Shown: positions 24,173 through 34,500 of the stretch, piece by piece | How the letters are laid out: every line of letters begins with the position of its first letter | Numbering within the stretch: the first letter of the stretch is position 1 | Notes under the pieces: generated by a model | Databases searched by the model: none | What the model was told of the DNA's origin: nothing | The model's input: the letters and a program-made list of their open reading frames with translations, nothing else | Translations under genes and position numbers: made by a program | Source: Candidatus Zhuqueibacterota bacterium | GTDB lineage: Bacteria > Zhuqueibacterota > Zhuqueibacteria > Oceanimicrobiales > Oceanimicrobiaceae | Length of the DNA: 64,000 bases | Assembly: GCA_029262005.1 (NCBI GenBank) | Contig: JAJDAG010000086.1 | Span: 94,344-158,343 of the forward strand | Direction of reading: 5' to 3'

Positions 24173-26401
24173 ATGCAGCCAAAATCCATAGGGCAGAGAG
24201 GCTTAATCGTCCTTCTGGCATTATTAACAGTTGCTTCACACGGTAATGCCCAGGAAGTCACTATCAATGGCACTGTGCGTGATTTGAACGCACACTATGA
24301 AATTCGCAATGTCAACATCTTCATCAAGGACACCAGTACGGGTGTCAGCAACAGCTCCTCCGGCAGATATTCCCTCACAATTATGCCCGGCGACCTCGAC
24401 AAATCTGTCGTTTTTCGACATGTTGCCTACGAAACAAGGGAAATATCAATTGATACGCTCCGGCATACAAAAGTCGTTTATCTGCAACCACGTGTCATTC
24501 CGCTTCAGGGTGTTGAGATTAGCGGTGAAGGCTTCCCAGGCTCCAAAATCAAGAATGACATTCCACTGGTTCTTTCAGTTATTGACAACGAAGCTTTCGA
24601 AATCCAGGGATTTGTTGACGCCGGCGATCTTTTAAAAACAGATTACAGCATCCAGATTGAGGAAGACCTGAGCGGCCAGAAAACCGCCGCGATACGAGGC
24701 GGCAACCCTGAAGAGGTCGTAGTCCTTTACAATGGTATCAAACTAAACAATTCCTTTGATAAGGTTTTTGATTTCTCGCTTATTAATCTTGAAGATGTAG
24801 ATAGATTCGAAATCATCAAGGGCAGCAATTCCGCGCTGTATGGCGCCGAGGGCTTTTCCGGTGTCATCAACATTGTGCCAAAACTGGAAAAAGACTACAA
24901 AATTCGCTTCCAGCAAAAACTGGGAACCTATCAAGCCGGAAACTGGGGCTTGCATTTGCACAATAATCTCGGCCCGCTTTTTGGCAGCTACAGCATAAAA
25001 CAAGGTGGATACCAAAGGCAATTCGCGAACCAAGACACGATCTCGGGTATTCTTGACAATGCCTCTCTTCACCATGAAGCCAATCTAAGCTATGTCTTTG
25101 GTTCCGATGAAATAAAAAAGAACACACTGTCGACAATGTGGTTTTATACTAAACTGGACCACCAGAATTCCAGAGACAACAGAACTTTGGACAACAGCAA
25201 TCAACTATTTTCAATGAGATATACAGGCGACCTGTTTTTCATAAAAGGGCTGGACTTTTCAATGTCCCACCATGAGCTGGATGAGGCGCTACTAACGGCA
25301 AGCAACAAAGATAAAGTGGTAGATGATCGCTCGACACAAATAAACACAGAAAAACAATTTGGCTTCAAAAATGTCGATTGGGTGATGTCCTATCAGTTTC
25401 AACACACAAATACCGACTACGATAGAACTCGCAACCAGACGTTATTAACAACACATCTGCAACGCGACCATCATGGTCTGGCCACGGTTATCAAATATCA
25501 TGGAAAAACTGCATCCGAGTTTGTTAAGACTATGGACTTCGACTTAAGCCTGCGATATGATCGGATCGATGATGGCGGTACTTTCCCCGGAGAGAACGGC
25601 ATCACCAACCTGGAAAATCAAGACAACGCCTGGCGTGAAACAACCGCCAAATTCGCATTGAACATAAGTGGATATAAAGATGATCTGACGGTTGACGGGT
25701 TCATGAGCATTGGCAGCAACACCATGTTTCCAACCCTTTTGCAAATGTCAAGTGTGGCAAACAATGCAGCCACCCCAACTTCAACACCCAACCTCAATCC
25801 ACAAAAAAATCAGGGGCTTGAAATCGGCTTCGATCTTACCAAAGATATGGCGAGCAACTCTGCGCTTGACGGGCTTCAGTTCAGCGCCACATATTTCAGA
25901 AACAGCTATGAAAACAAACTTAGAACTTTCCATACCATTGGCACCCCCGATCTTTTCTACGACAATGTGAAATTTGCCGACATCACCGGCCTGGAATCCA
26001 AATCATCGGCTTTTCTATTTCATAAAAAACTCACACTGGAACTCGGATACTCTCGATATTTTGTTTCCGAGAAAGCCGCATTTCCATTCAAGTTCGATTT
26101 CAAACGCACAGTTAACATGCTTATTGAACACGTGGGATATTCACTAAGACTACTCTGGTTCAAAGAGGGAGAACAAGTCGGCTGGTTCCGCGACATAAAA
26201 AATGTCAATGAATTTGACCAGGTTACTTTGCCAAGTAACAGCGACATTGATATACACCTGAGCAAAACTCTGTCTTTTGGCAAGCTCAAGATATTCAGCA
26301 ATTTCAGCGGGCGCAACCTGTTTAACAACGGTGCCACCGAGCTGCAAGGCCTGGCAATTCATGACCGCCGTTTCTATATAACGGTTGGAGCACAGTACTG
26401 A
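24173..26401 (+). CDS. TonB-dependent outer-membrane receptor with CarboxypepD_reg-like N-terminus
   Basis: The 742-residue product has a signal peptide ending SHGNAQ, a carboxypeptidase-regulatory-like beta domain (about 28-105, INGTVRDLNAHYEIRNVNIF), a plug domain (about 125-235, with AAIRGGNPEEVVVLYNG and IIKGSNSALYGAEGFSGVIN) and a beta-barrel ending in aromatic Tyr (YITVGAQY). It would import a scarce ligand across the outer membrane using TonB energy. I moved the start from the track's 24134 to the ATG at 24173, which opens directly on a standard signal peptide. Two lipoprotein genes follow, the first overlapping its stop. The ligand is unknown and no SusD homologue is present. Confidence 0.88.
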   Translation: MQPKSIGQRGLIVLLALLTVASHGNAQEVTINGTVRDLNAHYEIRNVNIFIKDTSTGVSNSSSGRYSLTIMPGDLDKSVVFRHVAYETREISIDTLRHTKVVYLQPRVIPLQGVEISGEGFPGSKIKNDIPLVLSVIDNEAFEIQGFVDAGDLLKTDYSIQIEEDLSGQKTAAIRGGNPEEVVVLYNGIKLNNSFDKVFDFSLINLEDVDRFEIIKGSNSALYGAEGFSGVINIVPKLEKDYKIRFQQKLGTYQAGNWGLHLHNNLGPLFGSYSIKQGGYQRQFANQDTISGILDNASLHHEANLSYVFGSDEIKKNTLSTMWFYTKLDHQNSRDNRTLDNSNQLFSMRYTGDLFFIKGLDFSMSHHELDEALLTASNKDKVVDDRSTQINTEKQFGFKNVDWVMSYQFQHTNTDYDRTRNQTLLTTHLQRDHHGLATVIKYHGKTASEFVKTMDFDLSLRYDRIDDGGTFPGENGITNLENQDNAWRETTAKFALNISGYKDDLTVDGFMSIGSNTMFPTLLQMSSVANNAATPTSTPNLNPQKNQGLEIGFDLTKDMASNSALDGLQFSATYFRNSYENKLRTFHTIGTPDLFYDNVKFADITGLESKSSAFLFHKKLTLELGYSRYFVSEKAAFPFKFDFKRTVNMLIEHVGYSLRLLWFKEGEQVGWFRDIKNVNEFDQVTLPSNSDIDIHLSKTLSFGKLKIFSNFSGRNLFNNGATELQGLAIHDRRFYITVGAQY

Positions 26402-27366
26402 TGTTATACCAAAACCTAACATTGACACGCTGGGTAATGCCGGCCATCCTGTTTTTATTTTCATTGAGCCTTACCGGCTGCACCAACAGTCCACTCGGCA
26501 GCAACGAAATTTCAGGTGGCAATCGACAAATAACCGGCAAAGTGGTTATAACCGATCACCCGAGCGCTGAGGACGCTTTCGTCTGGCTTGAAGGCTTTAA
26601 CGTTGGCACCCGAACAGACGCAGAAGGAAAGTTCACCCTGGCACTGCCGGCACCGCAGAATCAAAATTCACAAGGAGGAATCAACGGCATTTTTAAGCTT
26701 TATGCTTATGTTGCCAACTATGCTTTAGACATTGCAACCACCGTCATCAAAGAGGGGGAGTTTGTCTACTCAAAAGAAGATATCGGTGCAAAAGGGGAAC
26801 TAAAACGCCACCTGTTTTTAGCCAAAAAGTTTGAAGTTGACATCGTCGTATTCCCACCGACCTTCAACTGCATCCCTGACCCATTGCTCAATCTTCCCAA
26901 CTTCACTCAAGTCACATTATCACTGAAATCTATTTCAGGGGACCCGGTCACAGCTATTCTCAGAAAACCAGGACAGATCTACGCAGAAAAATTTTATCTC
27001 AAAAACATTGAAACGCGGGAAATCTATTTGCAAACGGCTTTCAAAACAGGCTCTGATTTCAGAAATGAGATCCAGGTTTCGGAGATTCCACACTCTGAAA
27101 CCTACAACTTTGAGCTCAGTCGGGTTGAGACCGACAGCACAACCATACTGCCGCCAGGCGATTATGAACTATTTCCATACTTTCTTGTGGTCGATGAAGC
27201 AGTGCCGGTTGAATTAATTGAAAGTATAGGCGACAATGTTGAGAGCCCTGATGGTGAATTTTTCAAAATTCCAGCGAAACGAAGCGGGGCACCGCTTCAC
27301 ATTCTTTGTGAAAATTCAGACAACCAGGCCTCCAAATTCAATCCAGACAGATCAATTCACAATTGA
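26401..27366 (+). CDS. Lipoprotein A, paralogue of the next gene, TonB-receptor partner candidate
   Basis: The 321-residue product is a lipoprotein (signal ending SLTGC). Residues about 43-80 form a small regulatory-like beta domain (ITGKVVITDHPSAEDAFVWL, then GTRTDAEGKFTLALP). The rest is beta-rich with no recognised family. GIFKLYAYVANY and GDYELFPYFLVV recur nearly unchanged in the next gene's product, so the two arose by duplication. Its ATG overlaps the receptor stop as TGATG, which implies coupled translation and probably a joint function at the cell surface. Substrate capture for the receptor is inference only. Confidence 0.75.
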   Translation: MLYQNLTLTRWVMPAILFLFSLSLTGCTNSPLGSNEISGGNRQITGKVVITDHPSAEDAFVWLEGFNVGTRTDAEGKFTLALPAPQNQNSQGGINGIFKLYAYVANYALDIATTVIKEGEFVYSKEDIGAKGELKRHLFLAKKFEVDIVVFPPTFNCIPDPLLNLPNFTQVTLSLKSISGDPVTAILRKPGQIYAEKFYLKNIETREIYLQTAFKTGSDFRNEIQVSEIPHSETYNFELSRVETDSTTILPPGDYELFPYFLVVDEAVPVELIESIGDNVESPDGEFFKIPAKRSGAPLHILCENSDNQASKFNPDRSIHN

Positions 27367-27446
27367 AAGGGATCGGGCGCAAGTCCCAGTTTCTCTGCAA
27401 AAAAAGCATGCAAGGCATGACAAAAAAAACAAACCAAGATCACACC

Positions 27447-28346
27447 ATGAAAAACTACAGCAATAAACCAACATCAGTAGTCCGGTCTCTTTTTACAACC
27501 ACACTATCCTTCATCGCCATTTGTCTTTTGGGCTGCACCAGCAGTCCTGTGGAAAACAATGCGGTTTCCGAGGCAAACCGGGAAATCAGCGGCCTGGTAC
27601 TTTTCCCCGGAGGCGCACCGGCTGAAGATGTGTTTCTCTGGCTTGAGGTATTGGACATCAACACCCGAACAAACGCGAGTGGCGCCTTCACAATCACCAT
27701 CCCCAAACCATCGGAGCAAGGCTTGCCCGATGGCTTGAGCGGCGTGTTCAAGCTTTATGCCTACGTTGCCAACTATTCCGTGCAAACAATCAATGTCATC
27801 ATTAGAAATGGCAGCATTTTATATTCAAATGCAGATGTTGGAAAAAACGGTGTGTTGCTGCAGACAGTTGTTTTGCAAAAAAAACTCGCCATCAATATTT
27901 CCACTCTCCCGGCTGAAGTGAATCGTTTTTCACAAACCACCATCCAGGCCCAGGTGACTTTGCAGGCAACCACAGAAGAACCGATTACTGTTATTTACAG
28001 AAAATCAGGGCAAGCTTACTCCACCCGGATATTTCTGAAAAACATTCAGACAAAACAAATCTATTCACGGCAAACGTTCACCAATGGCCTTAATATAGTT
28101 GAACAAATAACGGTTGAGCAAACACCACAAACTCACACCATCTTATTCAGGGCCGCTGCCCAAGATGACGATGACGCCAGTGCGCTGCCTTTGGGTGAAT
28201 ACGAGCTCATCCCCTACATGCTCATTGAAAATAATGACATACCCACAGAACTGTTTGAAAGCATGGGCGAAGAAGTCCTAAACGCGACGGGCGAATTCTT
28301 CAAAGTGCCGTACCAACGTACCGGCGCATCATTCAAAATTCTCTAG
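27447..28346 (+). CDS. Lipoprotein B, paralogue of the preceding gene
   Basis: The 299-residue product is a lipoprotein (ICLLGC lipobox) with the same layout as lipoprotein A: a regulatory-like domain (ISGLVLFPGGAPAEDVFLWL), then GVFKLYAYVANY near 100 and GEYELIPYMLIE near 260. An acidic run, DDDDAS, marks one loop. The track begins at 27363, but the intervening codons encode a poor basic leader. I prefer the ATG at 27447, although its ribosome site is weak. It is the last gene of the receptor operon. Confidence 0.72.
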   Translation: MKNYSNKPTSVVRSLFTTTLSFIAICLLGCTSSPVENNAVSEANREISGLVLFPGGAPAEDVFLWLEVLDINTRTNASGAFTITIPKPSEQGLPDGLSGVFKLYAYVANYSVQTINVIIRNGSILYSNADVGKNGVLLQTVVLQKKLAINISTLPAEVNRFSQTTIQAQVTLQATTEEPITVIYRKSGQAYSTRIFLKNIQTKQIYSRQTFTNGLNIVEQITVEQTPQTHTILFRAAAQDDDDASALPLGEYELIPYMLIENNDIPTELFESMGEEVLNATGEFFKVPYQRTGASFKIL

Positions 28347-28356
28347 CAAAAAAGAA

Positions 28357-28387
28357 AAGCCGTTTCTGAAATTCTCAGAAACGGCTT
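28357..28387. terminator. 13-bp hairpin between converging transcripts
   Basis: AAGCCGTTTCTGA pairs perfectly with TCAGAAACGGCTT. A T-rich tract (CTTTTCTTTTTT) follows only on the minus strand, so it would act as a second stop for the giant gene more readily than for the lipoproteins. Confidence 0.6.
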
Positions 28388-28520
28388 CCAGCCTAGGGGA
28401 GGGAATAAAAGAGGAGGTAATATTGCTTCATTAATATAGACACTTGAAACGGTCAAAAACTCTCAAAATTATTAAAAAAAATTTTCGGCAATGGTTTCCT
28501 CCCGTGGCAAGCTGCAAACA

Positions 28521-28554
28521 AAAAAGGCCGACATTGAAAAATCGGCCTTTTTTT
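28521..28554. terminator. Bidirectional intrinsic terminator
   Basis: AAAAAGGCCGA pairs with TCGGCCTTTTT around a 10-base loop. T-runs flank it on both strands, so it can end both the giant gene and the receptor operon. Confidence 0.8.
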
Positions 28555-28576
28555 AACTTAAAAAACAGACTTAAAC

Positions 28577-31500
28577 CTACTTCAGCAAAGTCATCATTTT
28601 CGAGTCCTTCCACTTTCCTGCTCTGATGCGGTAAACATAAACGCCGGATGCCACTCGCGAACCGCGTGTGTTACGGCCATCCCAGGCGATCTTATGCCGC
28701 CCCGGCTTCATTTCTTTATTAAGAAGGGTTGTCACCAACTCCCCTTTCAAGTTGTAAACATGAATCGACACTTTTGATTTTGCCGGCAGGTGATAATTGA
28801 TCTGCGTTTTGGGATTAAATGGATTCGGGTAGTTTTGCAACAAAGCAAATTCAGATGGAATCGCTGCATCAAGCGCCTCATTTTTCACATCGGAAGTAGC
28901 GATGGACAAACGGTTCCTGGAGACAAACAGAACATCGGTAATTTGCACATCAGCATAACCATCAAAACCGGCCGGCACATGGCCATCCAGCTCAACGAGT
29001 GTGCCGTTGATCGCCTTTGCACTATTCTGCTTTTCCAAATAGCCAATAACAGTGATGCTGTTGGCATCTTTGTGTGCTTCAAGTCGCATGCCGAACATAT
29101 TCTCATACGGCACGATTTTGCTTAAATCGATCATGCTGCTGTCATAACGAATGGTAAACTGAAATCCACGAATAAGCTGATCTCCTGAAATCTCCACAGG
29201 GATGCGAACCCGGCTGCCGGCTGTAGCCTGTACAGGCGGCAAAGTTACAGTGAGTTGCCCGGCTGCCTCAGCATCAATGCCAGTTTGCACGGTTGATTTC
29301 AATCTTTCCAGATCCGCGTTGCCCAGATCAAGTAAGTTGACATAATCAATAAGATTAACAACGCCATCGCCATTCAGGTCGCTGCGCAGCATATTTTCCC
29401 GGGTCGTGGTTTCGGTTGCAAAGAGCGCATCTCTCAATTCAAACACATTAGGAATAGCCGGCAGCGTTTGAACTTTCTGAACAAAAGCTTCACCCTCATT
29501 CACACTGTGTGTGCTTTGCTTGTCAGCGTCAGAAATTCTAAACCGGTAACGACCTGTTTTTTGGGAGGGAGCGCGCCACACAAACCGGCCTTTATTTGGC
29601 GTGCGTTCGCTCAGTACGGCCCAGGTAGCGCCGTCGTCGACAGAGCACTCTAGTTTGACATGTTCAATTTCACCCAGTGTTTTCCACTGCAAGCTGTGCG
29701 TACTCCCCGCTTCCCAGGATGGCGCCTTCCGTAAATTCGAGAATTCGAGAGCAGCCACAGTTGACGACAAAACCGTAAAGTCGTTCGCGCTCTGAGCGCT
29801 GCCGTAATTGTTGCTCACCATAATTTTACCGGAAGTAGCCCCAGACGGCACATTGGTCCGCAGTTGCGTGTTTGAGTCTACTGTAACACGGGTGGCTTGC
29901 ACACCATCAAAGGCCACCGTTGTGGCACCGCCGCTCAGAATGCTCTGGATGACATCGAACCAAACACCGGCCATAACGCCGTAACCTGTATCATTGGGAT
30001 GAATGTTATCGGTTGACGGAAAGTAATCATTCTGCCAATTTGAATGGTCCTTAAACGTTTCGTTTATGGGTGCGTAATAAACCCGCTCACCCGCCTGCTG
30101 CCGCTGCGTTACCAGGTTCTTGATTGAATTGACCAAATTGGTGGTCGTGCTGTTCTTTGAGTCTTTCCTCGGAATAATACCTGCCAAAATTGTGATGATA
30201 TTTGAATCGAAATTTCGAATATGATCCAGGTTCTGACCGATCTCATTGATGGTACTCGAATTGGATTGTTGAGAAGAAATATCATTCGTTCCGATGTGGA
30301 AAAGAATCATGTCCGGCGGATTGTCGTTCAGGAAATCGTCTATTTCGGCGAGCGTTTCGTCTGCCCAATAACCGTTGTGACCTTCATGCTCATTGTCAAA
30401 GCCGGAACCATTTTGATCGGAGCCGACAAAGTTGTAGGCAATACCCGCGCCGTCAAGCAGACTGGCCAGGTCATTGCGATAGCCAGCATTGTCAGTTGAA
30501 CCCGTAACACCCTTGGTAATGGAGTTACCCAGCGGCATAATACGAATCGTGCCCTGGCTCGAAGCGCCACCAACTGTGGTCGCGAAATTCTGACCATGAA
30601 CCGTGATTTCGCTCCCAACAAGACCGCTCGCGGGTGTGAACGAACTAATTTGTGGTGTTCCGGCGAAAAAACTGCCACGCAGATAGACCGTCAAATCATC
30701 GTTGCTCGAACTCCAAATCCAGCTTGCAGTGCTCCCGGATGGGAAATTGGTAATATTGCGGTTCCAGGGAGCCACGCCGTACTGACCGTTGTCAGTTGCA
30801 GCATTCCAGGCGGAATCGTTAAAGCCAGGCGTTTGCCAGCCACTTTCATTGTTTAAGGTCATCCGCCAGGAGTCATCAGTTCGCAACGCCAAATCACCAT
30901 TCACGCGAACTTCGAGAATGAGGCCGGCCACACCACCGCCATTAATGCCTTTTGCCGCCACAACATTCTCTCCGGAAACAACCGGGGCGGAAAAACTTTG
31001 GGCAAGGTTCCACTGATTGTCGCTGCCCACGAGGGCGCCATTTACGTAAAGTTCATATTCATCATCGGCGTTTACAACAATGTCCATCGTACCGAGATCC
31101 GCTGCAATTGTAAACGATGCGGCACTAACATCTGAGGGCACGCCATCTGCCGCATCGGAGATACGCACGAAACAGTCACTTGAAGCATTGCTGCCTGCCG
31201 GAACGCTCTGGCTACCATCGTTTGCAGTTGCGTTTTCCAGCACATTCCAATTGCTGCCACCATCTGTGGACAGCTCAACCTTGACAGTGTTTATGGCGCC
31301 GGAGGATGTCCAGGAAACCGTTTGCGAATTACTAACCGTCCAGACTTCACCGCCGTTTGGCGACGTAAGTGTCAGTTGCTCTGGCGGCGGCGTGCCACCA
31401 GCCGTTATCACCAATTCCGGTACTGGATTCGAACCATTCAGCGTAGAAAATTCCGCTTGATTATCGGAACCACTTTTTAGAGCAAAGCTGTAAGTGCCGT

Positions 31501-34500
31501 TACCATTGACAGCGGATGTTACATCCAGATCAACGATTGTGCCCCCTGTAACAATCCCTAAATTACCCAACGCAACACCGTTGATCACGGGCGCGTTTCC
31601 AGCATTTAGTCCTTCATCCAACCAGGGTGTGTTGGTACCAGCATAGTCATTGCCAACCTGATAAACCGAGCCTCCGTCATCACTGGAACCGACCACATAC
31701 AAACGCAAAGTGGCGCTTTGTACAGCACCGGTTAATCCGTTAACATCAAATTTTAGATAAGAACGATATCTACCCACTTCGACTTTCATGGTGCTTTTTG
31801 AGCCATAATTTCTTGCCGGCTCAATGACTTTTATCTGATTATCCTCAACCGATGAAAATGTGTAGGTAGTGGTTTGCCCACCCGCTTCATCAATTGTCAC
31901 CGTAGCAATATTTGAAGTTGCGCCGTCGTTGTCCTTTACACTATAAGTAAAACTGTCTGAACCGGAAAAACCGCTGTCTGGGCTGTAAGTAACAATACCG
32001 GAAAAAGGATTGACGCCGACACTGCCTTGCGCTGGCGCATTAATAATATTGACTGTTGCAGGATTAAGTGTGCCGTCCACGTCCGAATCATTCTGCATAA
32101 CATTCAGAACAACATTTGTCGCGCCATCAGTTTCACCCTGGTCGGCGATGGCCAGCGGTGCATCATTCACTGGATCAACGGCAATTAAAACAAGCGCTGC
32201 ATTCGAAACTGCGCCGCCATCATCCTGAACCGTGTATTTCAAACTGTCCGAGCCGAAAAAATCCTGTTCAGGCGTGAATGTAATTTCACCGGTAGACGCA
32301 TTCACTGCGGCGCTTCCGTGTGTCTGTGGCGTTGTAATGGTAACCGTGCCAATATTTATGGCGCCATCCGGGTCAGAATCATTTGACGTCACATCAATAG
32401 TGATGGCCACATCTTCATCGGTTGTCACAGTGTCATTAACTGCGACGGGTGGGATATTGGTGCCGGCCACCTGAACAGTCACGGTTGCCACATTTGAGAC
32501 CGCGCCCAAATTATCTTCAATCGTGTAAGTAAACGTGTCCGTTCCTTGAAACCCGTTTGTCGGTGAATAGGTGATGGCGCCAGTGGCGTTATTCACGAAC
32601 GTGGTGCCTTGGGCAGGCGGTGTCACAGCCGTCACACTTGAAAGAACAAGTGTACCATCAGAATCGCTGTCATTCTGCGTGACATTAATCACCACGGAAA
32701 TGCCATCGCTGGTGGCTGCGCTATCATTCTGCGCAACCGGAGGCACATTCTGACCGCCAGCTCCACCGGTAACAACAACGAGTTCCGGCGGCGTTGAGCC
32801 TTCTTTTGTGTAATATTTAATCTGATTTCCGGAGTTCGGCTGAATGCTAAAGCTAAACGTTCCATCTGCAGTAACGGCAGACGTAACATCAAATTCAACC
32901 GTTTCTCCAGGAGAAATAGCGCCCAGTGTGCTCAATGCTGAGCCCGAGAGATCGGGCGCATTACCGGCAGTCAGAGTTGACTCAACCCAGGGTGTGTTGC
33001 TACCGGAGAAATCATTTGAGGTCACAAAAATGGAACCGCCGTTGTCACCGCCATCGCTACTGCCGTCGGCAACTAGCAAACGAACAACTGCGCTTTGCAC
33101 AGTGCCGCTCAGACCGGTCACCAGAAACTTCAAGTAGCTGGCAAATTTGCCAGCCTCGACTTTCATTGAACTTTTACTACCATAATTCGAACTGCCATCT
33201 GTTATTTTTACCTGGCCGTCATGAATCGGCTGAAAACTCAGCGATTGACCACCGCCACTACCGGCAACTGTGACTGTCACTGTTGCAATGTTGGAACTTG
33301 CCCCGGCATTATCTTTGACGGTGTATGTAAAAATATCTGTTCCTGAAAAACCTGTATTGGGCGTGTATGTAACGACGCCGGAAAACGGATTCACGCCCAC
33401 TGCGCCATTTGCCGGGTTGGCTGCAATGGCAACCGTAGTCGGGTCGATGCTGCCATCCGCATCCGTGTCGTTGGTCAAAACATCGATCGGAATGGCTGCG
33501 CCTGTCGATGTGCCGGCATTGTCATCAACAGCAACGGGGGGTAGATTCCCAGCCGAGACCGTTACCGTCACAGTGGCTGTGTTGGACACCGCGCCCTGAT
33601 CATCTTTGACAGTATAAGTAAATGTGTCAACCCCGGAATACCCACTGTTGGGTGCATACGTAATCACACCACTGACAGCATTAACCGTTGTCACGCCGTT
33701 TGCCGGTGCGGAAACAACGCTGACCGTTGTTATATCAATGCTGCCATCTGAATCGGTGTCATTGGCAGTCACGGTAATTGGTAGAGAAATACCCTGGCCC
33801 GTTGTGCCACTGTCATCATTTGCAACCGGCGGAACATTGCTGCCCCCACCGGAACCAAATGTAACCAGCAGTTCAGGAGGTGTAGAACCCTCCTTTGTAT
33901 AATACTTCACTTGATTTCCAGAGCTTGGCGTCAGCCGAAAACTGATTGTGCCATTACCCGTAACCGCGCTTGTAACATCAAAGTCAACGATTTCTCCAGA
34001 GGTAACAGCGCCAAGATTGCTCAAAGCAGAACCGGTGCTCGGCGGTGCATTGCCGGAAGTCAGCGTGCTCTCAACCCAGGGCGTACTTGTTCCATCAAAA
34101 TCGTTGGACACCAAATAAATTGAACCGCCGCTGTCGCCGCCATCACTGCTGCCTGTACCAACCCGCAGCCGCACGATGGCATTTTGCACTGGTCCAGTCA
34201 GGCCACTGACTGCAAACTTGATATAAGAGGCGAATTTACCGGACTCCAACTTCATCGTTGACTTGCTGCCGTAATTGCTTCCAGGCTCGGTCAGTTTGAC
34301 CTGTGCGTCTTGTGTGGAGCTAAACCCTAAAGTCTGGCCGCCACCACCGGAACCTGTAATCGTAATCGTCACTGTGGCAACATTGGAAGCAGCGCCCAAA
34401 TTGTCCTTAACTGTATAAGTGAAGGAATCACTGCCGGAAAATCCACTGTTGGGAGTGTAAGTCACAACACCGTTGTTAACGTTCACGCTCGCTGTGCCAT

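Noticed and set aside
24173-28346. Calling the lipoproteins SusD homologues
   Set aside because: They are about 300 residues, beta-rich with a regulatory-like N-terminal domain, and lack the TPR-like helices and length (about 500 residues) of SusD.
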